Source: an uncultured Oscillospiraceae bacterium
GTDB lineage: Bacteria > Bacillota > Clostridia > Oscillospirales > Oscillospiraceae
DNA length: 14,224 nucleotides
Direction: 5' to 3'
Assembly: GCA_934589665.1 (NCBI GenBank)
Contig: CAKTOJ010000038.1
Coordinates: 1 to 14,224, forward strand
Positions 1-6,736 of the stretch are shown one piece after another. Each line of letters begins with the position of its first letter. Within the stretch, counting starts at the first letter, position 1. The notes beneath the pieces are model-generated. The model searched no databases, had not been told where the DNA came from, and saw only the letters and a program-made list of their open reading frames with translations. The position numbers and the translations under genes are program-made.

Positions 1-82
1 CTTCAACGGTCTGCAGGAATTCGGGCTCGTTCGCATTCTTGGCCTTGGTTTCGGCCAGAACTCTTTCGATATAAGCGTTCAT
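1..82 (-). CDS. gdhA: NADP-type glutamate dehydrogenase, N-terminal fragment
   Basis: Only the first 27 codons are in the window; the gene runs off the left edge. The reading begins MNAYIERVLAETKAKN and continues with NEPEFLQTVE. That layout, a short helix followed by a (D/N)PxEPEFxQAVxEVL-like segment, is the usual N-terminus of bacterial hexameric glutamate dehydrogenases, which interconvert glutamate with 2-oxoglutarate and ammonia in the cytoplasm. The ATG is preceded by a strong ribosome site (GAGGAGG, 92-98 on the minus strand). A sigma-A promoter lies 66-94 bases upstream. No catalytic residues are visible, so the call rests on the N-terminal pattern alone. In amino-acid-fermenting Clostridia this enzyme is abundant, which fits its strong expression signals. 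Confidence 0.8.
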   Translation of the reverse strand, partial: MNAYIERVLAETKAKNANEPEFLQTVE

Positions 83-147
83 GATAAATAGCCTCCTCTA
101 AATTTACTCGTTAAGAGCATTTCGATGGTGCTTCCATCTCGTCAAGT

Positions 148-176
148 AGACTATCACAAAAACGGTGCTTTCTCAA
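148..176 (-). promoter_or_regulatory. Sigma-A promoter for the glutamate dehydrogenase gene
   Basis: On the minus strand, TTGAGA (171-176) is followed by a 17-base spacer and TAGTCT (148-153). A TG one base before the -10 makes it an extended -10. The predicted start near 141 gives a leader of about 58 bases. The leader contains a small 5-bp hairpin (GATGG/CCATC, 124-138) and then the GAGGAGG ribosome site. Read by eye; no start site is proven. Confidence 0.6.
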
Positions 177-361
177 GTGGGTTGGACCAAAATTGCCTTC
201 TCTGCCAAAGAGAAATTTTTCCCTTCTTTTTGTATAAAACGCAGAAATACAGTATATAGCGTTTCGCTTTTTTGATAATATCGATTAAAAATCGTGCAGT
301 CATTCTTTCATCGCATGTTTAGCATCTGAATTTTTTCTGTCATGATGAAGTGATGCATGAC
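177..361. other. AT-rich intergenic region without a gene
   Basis: Together with the gdhA promoter and leader, this is part of a gene-free stretch at 83-408. It is clearly more AT-rich than the flanking coding DNA. I see only weak short stems: TTCTCT/AGAGAA near 200, AGCG/CGCT followed by a T run near 258-272, and CGATT/AATCG near 281-293. None has the strength of the other terminators in the window. I see no convincing small RNA or riboswitch. It most likely serves as the upstream region of gdhA. Confidence 0.5.
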
Positions 362-392
362 AAAAGGAGATGGAATATATCCATCTCCTTTT
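362..392 (-). terminator. Rho-independent terminator after the membrane-anchored protein gene
   Basis: A perfect 13-bp inverted repeat (arms 362-374 and 380-392, each containing GGAGATGGA or its complement) encloses a 5-base loop. On the minus strand the 3' arm ends in a T run. It begins 16 bases past the stop codon at 409. The A and T runs at the arms could let it act in both directions, but no plus-strand gene approaches it. Confidence 0.85.
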
Positions 393-408
393 TGTATATC
401 AGCACCTT

Positions 409-2253
409 TTATGCATTTGTTCCGGCCGGAAGCTGCGCGCTGTCCAGTTCTTCCGGTACGGCCGGCGCGGTCTCCGTTTCGCCCTCCGGCTTCTCCTGCC
501 AGTTGTACGGCAAAAGCTCGACCGCATAGACCGTGGCCCAGTAGTCCCCCGCCTCCGGTTCCGTATAATCGACATACACGGTATCGCCGACATTGAGCAG
601 CGGCGCGTTGGGAACGCTTGCTGCATCAGCGCAGTAGTACCCGCTGCCGCCGTCCAACCGGAAGAAATAGCGCGAATTGCCGTTGATGACTGCACTGCGC
701 AGCTCGGTGATCTCGCCGCTCACATTCTTCAGTCCGTCCTGCTGCGGCTGGTCGATGCCCGTCTGATCGTCCGAGATAAGATTGCTCTGGCGGAGCATCC
801 TGCGGTAGTTCGTCTCACACTCGGCAACGGTCGCGCCGGTGGCCACGATCTGATACTGGTTGACGTTGACCATGGCGTACATCTTCACCAGCTCGCTGGC
901 ATCCTTGAGCGCCATGAAGTACGTCGGCTGATCGGCGATGTTCAAAAGCAGCGGGAAGGTCGCCTTGTAGCGCAGGTTCTGCACCTGTCCCTCGGCACTG
1001 TCCTCGGCGCTGTATTCCGTCGCGCCAGCGCAGGGATAATACTTCGTCTCCTTGGTGCGCTGGTTGGAGAGCAGGAAGCCGACATTGCTCTCGTCGCCGC
1101 CGACGCTGGTCACGCCGGTATAGAGATAAACGTCGTCGCCCTCAGCAAGATAATTGTAGCCGTCGGTGGTAACGGTCACGTCGCGCTGGCCGAGGATGGA
1201 ATTGAGAAAGCCGTTGTGGTACATGCCGTAGTAATCATACTGCTCGATGATGAGGTCGGCGGAGTAAACATGGTCGACCCACTCGGGCGGCTCGGCATAG
1301 TATTCGCTCTCGCCGGTAACCGCGTTGACGAGCACCGCGCCGTTATTGTCCGTACCGCCGAAAAGGCCGATGGTCTTTTCCTTTTTGGCGCAGACCCAGA
1401 AGGGTGTGCCGTCCTCGTCGATTTCAAAGACCGGCTCTTCAAACATATAAGTCGGGTAGTGGAAGCGCAGGTAGCGGTAGAGATTGCGGGAGAAGTGCTC
1501 GGCAGTGGTATACTTCATACCCTCGTCAAGGCGGACGACATCCACGCTCTGATCCACCATATCAATCACAAGATAGGCCGGCAGGCCGGCGGAGCGGTTG
1601 TTGAACCACTTGATGATATCGCCGTAGCGCAGCGGCGTCACGCGCACGGGGCGGCCGTGGTAGTTGATCTGTGTGTAGTCCTCGGCAACCTCAAACTGCG
1701 AGACCATATCGTTCAGCTCGCCGAGCTTGCGGTCGCCGAGCTTTTCAGCGCTGTCTTTATCGAGCATGGGGATGCGGTCATAGGACACCTCGGCGATCTC
1801 CGAGGCAAAATCGCCGGTCTCGACCGTCAGCAGCTTCTGGTAGCTGCCCGCGCGGAAGACGACCCACGAGGCCGCAGAGCCGACTGCAGCGATGACCAGC
1901 AGTCCGGCCGCGAGCAGGAACGGGACGGTGCACTGCTTTTTCACAAAGGTAAAATAGCCCTTGACTCCCTCGCCCTGAAAGCCGGAGGTCACGAGCGCAC
2001 AGACGCAGTAGACCGCGCACAGCAGCAGAATGAAGCCGTAAAATTCCTCCGCGTGAAGGTTGATCGGCGGCAGCTCCAGATAAAAATAGACTGCGCCGAC
2101 AAGCAGCGTGATGAGTGCGTTGACGGCGATGCGCTTGCCCGGTGAGCCGACCGCCTTACGCGGCCTGCGCGGTGCGCTCCCCTCTCCCCCGCCGGCACCG
2201 GAGGTGCGGAAGCGGAAGCCGCCGGCGTCCGAGCCGGAAAATTGAATGTTCAT
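409..2253 (-). CDS. Membrane-anchored protein of unknown function with large extracytoplasmic region
   Basis: The product has 614 residues. A basic Gly/Arg/Pro-rich head (1-42) is followed by three predicted membrane helices (about 43-60, 72-91, 108-131). A soluble region of about 480 residues follows, probably outside the membrane. It is rich in aromatic residues with alternating polar beta-like segments and holds DGTPFWV, TGESEYY and GATEYSAEDSAEGQVQ. Residues about 511-582 resemble a small beta-barrel (OB-like) domain. The tail is acidic and Pro/Glu-rich. I recall conserved Firmicutes proteins of about 600 residues with this layout, loosely annotated as CvpA-family or Tat-signal proteins; that is memory, and no function follows from it. 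The ATG is preceded by AGGAAGG (2262-2268). The gene appears monocistronic, with its own promoter, leader hairpin and terminator. Confidence 0.85.
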   Translation of the reverse strand: MNIQFSGSDAGGFRFRTSGAGGGEGSAPRRPRKAVGSPGKRIAVNALITLLVGAVYFYLELPPINLHAEEFYGFILLLCAVYCVCALVTSGFQGEGVKGYFTFVKKQCTVPFLLAAGLLVIAAVGSAASWVVFRAGSYQKLLTVETGDFASEIAEVSYDRIPMLDKDSAEKLGDRKLGELNDMVSQFEVAEDYTQINYHGRPVRVTPLRYGDIIKWFNNRSAGLPAYLVIDMVDQSVDVVRLDEGMKYTTAEHFSRNLYRYLRFHYPTYMFEEPVFEIDEDGTPFWVCAKKEKTIGLFGGTDNNGAVLVNAVTGESEYYAEPPEWVDHVYSADLIIEQYDYYGMYHNGFLNSILGQRDVTVTTDGYNYLAEGDDVYLYTGVTSVGGDESNVGFLLSNQRTKETKYYPCAGATEYSAEDSAEGQVQNLRYKATFPLLLNIADQPTYFMALKDASELVKMYAMVNVNQYQIVATGATVAECETNYRRMLRQSNLISDDQTGIDQPQQDGLKNVSGEITELRSAVINGNSRYFFRLDGGSGYYCADAASVPNAPLLNVGDTVYVDYTEPEAGDYWATVYAVELLPYNWQEKPEGETETAPAVPEELDSAQLPAGTNA

Positions 2254-2276
2254 AGGCAGTTCCTTCCTGTTGTCTT

Positions 2277-2314
2277 AAAAAAGGCCGCGTACCGCACCGG
2301 TCGGTGCGATACGC
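2277..2314 (-). promoter_or_regulatory. Terminator-like hairpin in the 5' leader of the membrane-anchored protein gene
   Basis: The arms 2287-2299 and 2302-2314 form a 13-bp stem with one G-U pair on the minus-strand RNA. The loop is two bases, or effectively four. GGCC and a run of six T (2277-2282) follow, before the ribosome site at 2262-2268. The structure lies between the predicted transcription start near 2323 and the start codon at 2253. It could act as an attenuator or as a 5' stabilising hairpin. No antiterminator partner or ligand-binding aptamer is evident. Confidence 0.5.
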
Positions 2315-2329
2315 TGTCCAGTTTTACTT

Positions 2330-2357
2330 ATTATATCACGGCCCGCCGCAAAAACAA
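2330..2357 (-). promoter_or_regulatory. Sigma-A promoter for the membrane-anchored protein gene
   Basis: On the minus strand TTGTTT (2352-2357) is followed by a 16-base spacer and a perfect TATAAT (2330-2335). TG one base upstream makes an extended -10. It sits in the gap after the permease stop codon at 2385, so the 614-residue gene has its own start signal. No terminator is visible between the permease and this promoter, so read-through from upstream is possible. Confidence 0.65.
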
Positions 2358-2384
2358 GCGTATCCCCGATTTGTCACAAATTGT

Positions 2385-3806
2385 TCAAACCTTTCCTTCC
2401 ACCACACGGCAGTACGCATTGGAGGTCAGGCGGCAGGCAGCGCAGTAAAGCGCAGTGAACACGGCGCAGGCAGCTGCTGTCGTCGCCAGCACAAGCGGGA
2501 GATTTTTCAGCCCGAAGAGCTGAAGGATGCGCCAGATCATCGGCTGGGCGAAGCCAAGGTGAATAAATGCCGCAGCCAGCGGCAGGAGAAACACCATACG
2601 CAGCTGCGCGTCAACGCTTGCACGAATGTCGCGCCGTGTCATGCCGATGCGCTGCATGACGGCGAAGCGGGCGGCATCCTCATAGCCCTCGGAGAGCTGC
2701 TTATAGTAGAGCATCAGGACGGAGGCCAGCAGGAACACCGCGCTCAGGACAAGGGCGAGAAAGAAGAGACTTCCATAGGTCGCATAGAACTCCGCGCGTG
2801 CTTCGGCGGCGATCTCGTGTCCCATCTCAGTGGAGATGGTGCGAACGACATCCTCCGCGCCGAAGTACAGCCCCGCCGTGGAGCCGAGCATGACAAGAAT
2901 CATGGTCGAGAGGATGCAGATGGAGGCAAGTCCCGCGCCCGCGCGCTTCATGCGGTAGACAAGAGACGAGAGCGCAACGAAATTTTTCTTCTGATAGTAG
3001 AAGCCCTCATTTCCCTGAAGCGAGCGGCAGAGCGTAACGCTACCGGCAATGAAGAGCAGATAGGTCGCAAGGATGACCATAATGACCGCCAGAAAGAACG
3101 CAAGCAGCGCCTCGATCGGCTCGGTGATAGTGACGGCGAGATAGTACGCCCCGGCGAGAAGCGCGAGGCCGGGGATCACGAGGAGCCACTGCGATCTCGG
3201 CGGTCTTTCGCCGAGGCTCTCGCTTTTGAGCAGACTGACCGCCGCGGTGCGGCGCACCTGACGCCACGCGTTCAAAAGCAGGAAGGCGAAAATAAAGCCG
3301 TAAACCATCACGCAGAAGCGCGCGGCGCCGAAGTCAAGCAGCGACAGAGCCGGAGCCTCTGCATGCGCAAAGTGCATCAGCACCCGCACAGCTGCACCGG
3401 AGAGAGCCGCGCCGAGAAGCAGGCCGAGCATAAGGGAAAGGGCCGCAGAGAATGCCGTCTCCCAGAAAAGCACAGAGGCGAGCGCGCCGCGGTCCATGCC
3501 GAGGACGCTCATCAGCCCCAGCTCCCGCTTGCGGCGTCGGAGCAGGAAGGCGTTCGTGTAGAACAGGAACAGCACTGCGAACACCGCCAGCACCCACTTT
3601 CCCAGTTCCATCACAAGACGGATCGCCGAGGTTCCCATCCCTCCCACGCCGCTGCCGACAGCATAGAGCGCGGGGCTTCCGGCAAGGAAGGCGAGGATAT
3701 AGAGGACCGCCGCCATAAACGAGCAGGCGGCAAGATAGGGCGCATACACCCGTCCGTCGCGGCGGATGCCGCCGAGCGCCAGGCGCGGGTAAAATCCGGG
3801 TCTCAT
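2385..3806 (-). CDS. FtsX-like ABC transporter permease, BceB-type without extracytoplasmic domain
   Basis: The product has 473 residues and about ten predicted membrane helices (roughly 22-43, 69-89, 111-138, 163-181, 207-227, 232-258, 294-315, 344-368, 402-419, 436-457). Two FtsX-type cores are recognisable. One holds RRRKRELGLMSVLGM after helix 2, and the other holds YYKQLSEGYEDAARFAVMQRIGM after helix 8. In BceB/VraG-type permeases, about 200 residues between helices 7 and 8 form the peptide-sensing extracytoplasmic domain and total length is about 650. Here only about 28 residues (316-343) join those helices. The start overlaps the ATPase stop by four bases (ATGA), so the two are translationally coupled. 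A role in antimicrobial peptide resistance or cell-wall stress is likely for the family but uncertain without the sensing domain. No histidine kinase or response regulator gene is in the window. Confidence 0.85.
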   Translation of the reverse strand: MRPGFYPRLALGGIRRDGRVYAPYLAACSFMAAVLYILAFLAGSPALYAVGSGVGGMGTSAIRLVMELGKWVLAVFAVLFLFYTNAFLLRRRKRELGLMSVLGMDRGALASVLFWETAFSAALSLMLGLLLGAALSGAAVRVLMHFAHAEAPALSLLDFGAARFCVMVYGFIFAFLLLNAWRQVRRTAAVSLLKSESLGERPPRSQWLLVIPGLALLAGAYYLAVTITEPIEALLAFFLAVIMVILATYLLFIAGSVTLCRSLQGNEGFYYQKKNFVALSSLVYRMKRAGAGLASICILSTMILVMLGSTAGLYFGAEDVVRTISTEMGHEIAAEARAEFYATYGSLFFLALVLSAVFLLASVLMLYYKQLSEGYEDAARFAVMQRIGMTRRDIRASVDAQLRMVFLLPLAAAFIHLGFAQPMIWRILQLFGLKNLPLVLATTAAACAVFTALYCAACRLTSNAYCRVVEGKV

Positions 3807-4564
3807 GCCGCACCTCCCGTCTGCGCCTCGGTGAGTACGGCAGCGATGCGGCGGTAAAAATCATGCTCCGTATCCGTGCCGCGGTTGAGCTCCCGCACAA
3901 CAGCGCCGTCGCGCAGGAAGAGGACGCGGCCCGCGCAGCTGGCCGCGCGGACGGAATGTGTGACCATAACGATGGTCTGCCCCGCACGGTTCACCTCGCT
4001 GAACAGCCGCAGAAGCTCCTCGGTCGAGCCGGAATCGAGCGCGCCGGTCGGCTCATCGGCAAAGAGGATCTGCGGGCGCGTGATGAGCGCGCGGGCCGCG
4101 GCGGCGCGCTGCTTCTGCCCACCGGAGACCTCATAGGGGTACTTCTTCAAAAGTCCGGCAATGCCAAGCTGCGCGGCAAGCGGCGTGAGGCGGGCACGCA
4201 TCTCGTCGCGGCTTTTCCCCTGCAGGACAAGCGGCAGGAGAATATTGTCCTCCAGCGAGAAGGTATCGAGCAGGCTGAAATCCTGAAAGACAAATCCAAG
4301 ATGGTCGCGGCGGAAGGATGCCGCCGCTTCCTCCGGCAGCTCGGCAAGGTTCTGCCCGCCGAGCAGCACCGAGCCGCCGGTCGGCCGGTCAAGCGCGGCA
4401 AGGAGGTTAAGCAGCGTGGTCTTGCCGCTGCCGCTCTCGCCCATAATGGCGACGTATTCGCCCGGCTCGACGGAAAAGGTGACATTTTTCAAAGCCTCGA
4501 CCTTCGCGCCGCCGAAACGCGTAACATAGGTCTTTTGAAGGCCGCTGACTGTAAGAATAGACAT
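3803..4564 (-). CDS. ABC transporter ATP-binding protein, MacB/BceA type
   Basis: The product has 253 residues starting at MSILTVSGLQ. It is the cytoplasmic ATPase partner of the FtsX-like permease. Walker A is GESGSGKTT (42-50), the Q-loop glutamine is in FVFQDF (94), the signature is VSGGQ (146-150), Walker B is ILFADEP with catalytic Glu171, and the switch histidine is in VTHS (203). The RDHLGFVFQDFSLLDTFS stretch is typical of the MacB/LolD/BceA branch. I chose the ATG at 4564 because AAAGGAGC stands about seven bases before it; a TTG 18 bases further upstream has no such support. Expression probably starts from the promoter and direct repeats at 4600-4656. Confidence 0.92.
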   Translation of the reverse strand: MSILTVSGLQKTYVTRFGGAKVEALKNVTFSVEPGEYVAIMGESGSGKTTLLNLLAALDRPTGGSVLLGGQNLAELPEEAAASFRRDHLGFVFQDFSLLDTFSLEDNILLPLVLQGKSRDEMRARLTPLAAQLGIAGLLKKYPYEVSGGQKQRAAAARALITRPQILFADEPTGALDSGSTEELLRLFSEVNRAGQTIVMVTHSVRAASCAGRVLFLRDGAVVRELNRGTDTEHDFYRRIAAVLTEAQTGGAA

Positions 4565-4599
4565 GGGATAGCTCCTTTCCAATATCGGTATCGCTTTCT

Positions 4600-4656
4600 G
4601 ATATAGTAACGGATAAAGCTTGTAAAATTTTCTTGTTTTTCCTTAACTTTTCCTTA
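4600..4656 (-). promoter_or_regulatory. Promoter of the ABC pair with 11-bp-spaced direct repeats
   Basis: Two identical TAAGGAAAA boxes lie on the minus strand at 4648-4656 and 4637-4645, exactly 11 bases apart. They stand just upstream of a weak -35 (TTTTAC, 4622-4627, or TTTACA, 4621-4626). A TATATC -10 (4600-4605) follows with a 16-base spacer from TTTTAC. Tandem boxes with one-helical-turn spacing beside a poor -35 are the classic layout for activation by an OmpR/PhoB-type response regulator, which is how many BceAB-like transporters are controlled. The regulator itself is not in the window. Confidence 0.45.
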
Positions 4657-4668
4657 TTTTTGCGTGCA

Positions 4669-4710
4669 AAAAGCGGCCGAAAGGCGACAGGCGCGTTTTC
4701 GGCCGCTTTT
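4669..4710 (-). terminator. Rho-independent terminator of the GntR-ABC operon
   Basis: A perfect 14-bp stem (arms 4669-4682 and 4697-4710, core AAAGCGGCCGAAA) with a 14-base loop is followed by T residues on the minus strand. It lies just past the stop of the 22-codon gene and separates the GntR operon from the BceAB-like pair downstream. Confidence 0.85.
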
Positions 4711-4727
4711 CAGATGAGGGACTTTAT

Positions 4728-4796
4728 TTATTTTTTGCGCCGCAGAAGAAAAGCGCCTAACGCAAGCGTGAGCATGATAACGAGAAGCTTTTTCAT
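4728..4796 (-). CDS. Small single-helix membrane peptide, last gene of the GntR-ABC operon
   Basis: A 22-codon frame encodes MKKLLVIMLTLALG followed by AFLLRRKK. A short basic start, about 16 hydrophobic residues and a strongly basic RRKK end predict one membrane helix. The ATG lies three bases after the stop codon of the ABC-2 permease. The GGAG six bases upstream overlaps that stop, so translational coupling is likely. The operon terminator starts 17 bases after its stop. Small hydrophobic peptides can act as subunits or regulators of membrane transporters; such a role here is inference. It could also be a chance frame, since an ATG and 22 codons occur often. I do not recognise a family. 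Confidence 0.5.
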   Translation of the reverse strand: MKKLLVIMLTLALGAFLLRRKK

Positions 4797-4799
4797 GAT

Positions 4800-5609
4800 T
4801 TACTCCAGATTCAGCTTTTTTGTGGTGAAATACCACGTGATGAGATAGAACAGAACACAGACCGCCAGCTCACCGGCAAGGGCGGCGGCAAGGAACGCAT
4901 TGCCCGCCTGTACGCCGGTAAGGCTCGACCATGCGGTAAAGCCGTCGTCAAAGAGCTGCGCCAGAACCGCGATGGCCGCAAACTGCACAAGCTGGAAGAA
5001 CACCAGCACGAACACGGCGGCAAGGGCGCTCTTATGCTTATTAAAGCTGTAACCCACGGCATAGGCCGCGTAGACGATCAGAGAAACCGACGTAACGCCG
5101 AAAACGCAATCGAGGAAGAACTCCACCGCAAATAAAATTGCCTGCGCCCGCGTTGATGCGTCCAGCTTACCGAGGAGATGGAACGCTTCGGTGAAAAGGT
5201 TCGGGATAACGAGCCAGTCGCTCGCATCGGTAAAACCGAGCAGACACACCAGAAGTACCATGAAGACCGCCGCCGCGGCATACCACACAGCCGAGACGAT
5301 GAGCTTGGAAGCAAGGAGCTGGTGCATACTCACCGGCAGGGTCAGGGTAAGATAGCCCTCGTCCCTGAGAACATGGTCGCGGAAGCGCACGGCAGAGACG
5401 ACCAGCGGCGTAAGGCTCAGCGCCATAAAGCCAAGGACAAATCCCATCACAATGAAGATCGCCAACAGGTTGAGCAGCCAATGGGAATCGTTTTGCAGCA
5501 CACTCTGGGATGCACGCATGGCAAAGGTCAGCGCCAGCATTGCTGCGAAAATGGGCCACATCATACGGCCGGTAGCACGAAATTCGTGCCGGATGAGTTT
5601 TCTCAGCAT
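4800..5609 (-). CDS. ABC-2 type transporter permease
   Basis: The product has 269 residues and six predicted membrane segments (about 17-33, 44-74, 103-124, 158-187, 195-217, 237-260). The stretch FRDHVLRDEGYLTLTLPVS (76-94), with MHQLLASKL after it, is a hallmark of short ABC-2 permeases found with YtrB/BcrA-like ATPases in Firmicutes. It would form the membrane channel for the ATPase encoded just upstream, whose stop codon it overlaps by seven bases. The substrate is unknown. Related Ytr and Bcr systems respond to cell-wall-active compounds. It is followed directly by the 22-residue peptide gene. Confidence 0.85.
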   Translation of the reverse strand: MLRKLIRHEFRATGRMMWPIFAAMLALTFAMRASQSVLQNDSHWLLNLLAIFIVMGFVLGFMALSLTPLVVSAVRFRDHVLRDEGYLTLTLPVSMHQLLASKLIVSAVWYAAAAVFMVLLVCLLGFTDASDWLVIPNLFTEAFHLLGKLDASTRAQAILFAVEFFLDCVFGVTSVSLIVYAAYAVGYSFNKHKSALAAVFVLVFFQLVQFAAIAVLAQLFDDGFTAWSSLTGVQAGNAFLAAALAGELAVCVLFYLITWYFTTKKLNLE

Positions 5610-6298
5610 TTGAACACCTCCCGGAACAATTCATCCACGCTTTTGCCCGTCTCCTCTCGGATCGCGTCCACGCTCATGTGCCGCTCGACGCGGCCGTTCT
5701 GCAGAAATACCACTTCATCGAGCACCTGCTCGACGTCAGCGATGAGATGCGTGGAGACCACGACCGAGGCGTCCTCGTTGTAATTTCCGATGATCGTGCG
5801 GAGAATGTAGTCGCGGGTAGCGGGGTCGACGCCGCCGATGGGCTCGTCGAGCAGATAGAGCTTTGCGCTGCGCGACATCACGAGCACCAGCTGAAGCTTT
5901 TCCCGCGTGCCCTTGGAGAGCGTCTTGACGCGCTGGGACACATCGAGTCCCAGCCGCCGGATCATCTCCTGCGCAGCATCGCGGCGGAAGTCGGCGTAAA
6001 AGTCTGCATAGTAATCAACCGTCTGCGCAACCGTCATCCAGCCGGGCAGCGTGTTGCGGTCAGGGAGATAGGAAACGATTGCCTTCGTCGCCGGCGAGGG
6101 TGCCCGCCCATCGATCAAAACTTTGCCGTCTGTCGGTGTCAACAGACCGTTGGCGAGCTTGATGAGCGTCGTCTTGCCGCTGCCGTTTGGGCCGAGCAGG
6201 CCGACGATGCGGCCCGGCTCGATGGCGAGCTCCACGCCGTCGAGCGCGGTCTTGCCGCCGTAGCGCTTGGTAAGCGCCTTGCATTCCAAAATACTCAC
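5603..6298 (-). CDS. ABC transporter ATP-binding protein, YtrB/BcrA-like
   Basis: The product has 231 residues starting VSILECKALT from a GTG codon. Walker A is GPNGSGKT (36-43), the signature is LSKGT (127-131) instead of LSGGQ, Walker B is LYLLDEP with Glu152, and the switch histidine is in STHL (184). Where most ATPases have a Q-loop glutamine, this one reads YLPDRNTLPG (78-87), a variant I associate with the YtrB-like branch. The GTG start is chosen because it overlaps the GntR stop (GTGA) and has AAGGAGG about eight bases upstream. An in-frame ATG 54 bases further upstream lies inside gntR. It pairs with the ABC-2 permease encoded next. Confidence 0.9.
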   Translation of the reverse strand: MSILECKALTKRYGGKTALDGVELAIEPGRIVGLLGPNGSGKTTLIKLANGLLTPTDGKVLIDGRAPSPATKAIVSYLPDRNTLPGWMTVAQTVDYYADFYADFRRDAAQEMIRRLGLDVSQRVKTLSKGTREKLQLVLVMSRSAKLYLLDEPIGGVDPATRDYILRTIIGNYNEDASVVVSTHLIADVEQVLDEVVFLQNGRVERHMSVDAIREETGKSVDELFREVFKC

Positions 6299-6663
6299 TG
6301 TTCTTCCTCCTTCATGCTTTGCAGCAGGCGGATGACCTCTTCCCTGCTGCATCCGAGCTTTGCCATCTCGGATAGAAAATCTGCCACAAACTGGTCCGCC
6401 AGACGGAATTTCGCATTTTCGATCATGTGAATGTTCTCCGTCACGAAGCGGCCCGCGGTGCGCTGGGAAAACACCAGCCCATTGCGTTCGAGCTCACTGA
6501 GCGCACGCTGCACCGTGTTCGGGTTGACGCCCGCCTCCACCGCAAGATCGCGCACCGAGGGCAGACGCTCGCCGGGCTGAAACTCGCCCGCGATGATCGC
6601 CTGCGTCAGCCGCTGCGTGAGCTGGGTGTAGATGGGACTGTCGCTGCGGAATTGCCACTCCAT
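6295..6663 (-). CDS. GntR-family transcriptional regulator, YtrA subfamily
   Basis: The product has 122 residues, the short length typical of YtrA-type GntR regulators. Residues about 8-75 form the winged helix-turn-helix, including PGERLPSVRDLAVEAGVNPN (30-49), TVQRALSELERNGLV and a wing (SQRTAGRFV). A short C-terminal helical region (about 80-119) would mediate dimerisation; there is no large ligand-binding domain. YtrA regulators repress the ABC operon they head and are relieved by envelope-active antibiotics in known cases. AAGGAGGAA precedes the ATG. The gene is first in the operon, and a palindrome overlaps its promoter, so autoregulation is likely. Confidence 0.92.
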   Translation of the reverse strand: MEWQFRSDSPIYTQLTQRLTQAIIAGEFQPGERLPSVRDLAVEAGVNPNTVQRALSELERNGLVFSQRTAGRFVTENIHMIENAKFRLADQFVADFLSEMAKLGCSREEVIRLLQSMKEEEQ

Positions 6664-6689
6664 ACGGTTCCTCCTTTTTCATCGTATTG

Positions 6690-6711
6690 TTGTATTAGGT
6701 GATTAGTACAA
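6690..6711. promoter_or_regulatory. Putative YtrA-type operator
   Basis: An imperfect 22-base palindrome has outer arms TTGTA (6690-6694) and TACAA (6707-6711), and inner TA pairs in register. It overlaps the -10 (6708-6713) and the expected start of the gntR promoter, the right place for an autorepressor. Further TATTGT/ACAATA arms at 6685-6690, 6708-6713 and 6721-6726 suggest more than one overlapping site. Confidence 0.5.
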
Positions 6712-6736
6712 TAATACACGTATTGTGATTTGTCAA
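6708..6736 (-). promoter_or_regulatory. Strong sigma-A promoter of the GntR-ABC operon
   Basis: On the minus strand a consensus TTGACA (6731-6736), a 17-base spacer and TATTGT (6708-6713) precede gntR. The leader is about 40 bases and ends in AAGGAGGAA. Confidence 0.8.

Noticed and set aside
195..293. Short hairpins in the gdhA upstream region as a small RNA or terminator
   Set aside because: Stems are only four to six AT-rich base pairs with no consistent promoter-terminator pair.
370..2145. Long plus-strand open frame of 591 codons opposite the membrane-anchored protein gene
   Set aside because: It is an antisense shadow caused by GC-rich codon use; no ribosome site or recognisable protein, and the minus frame has promoter, start, membrane helices and terminator.
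2369..2381. ATTTG-TCA-CAAAT palindrome just after the permease stop
   Set aside because: Only a 5-bp AT-rich dyad, with no second copy and no clear link to a promoter.
2304..3857. Long plus-strand frame of 517 codons opposite the FtsX-like permease
   Set aside because: Composition is charged and low-complexity, typical of the antisense of a hydrophobic gene; the permease on the minus strand is clear.
4564..4582. TTG start giving six extra residues to the BceA-like ATPase
   Set aside because: The ATG at 4564 has AAAGGAGC at good distance; the TTG would place that signal inside the gene.
6299..6352. 18-residue extension of the YtrB-like ATPase into gntR
   Set aside because: The GTG at 6298 overlapping the gntR stop has a clear ribosome site, and the ATPase homology starts there.
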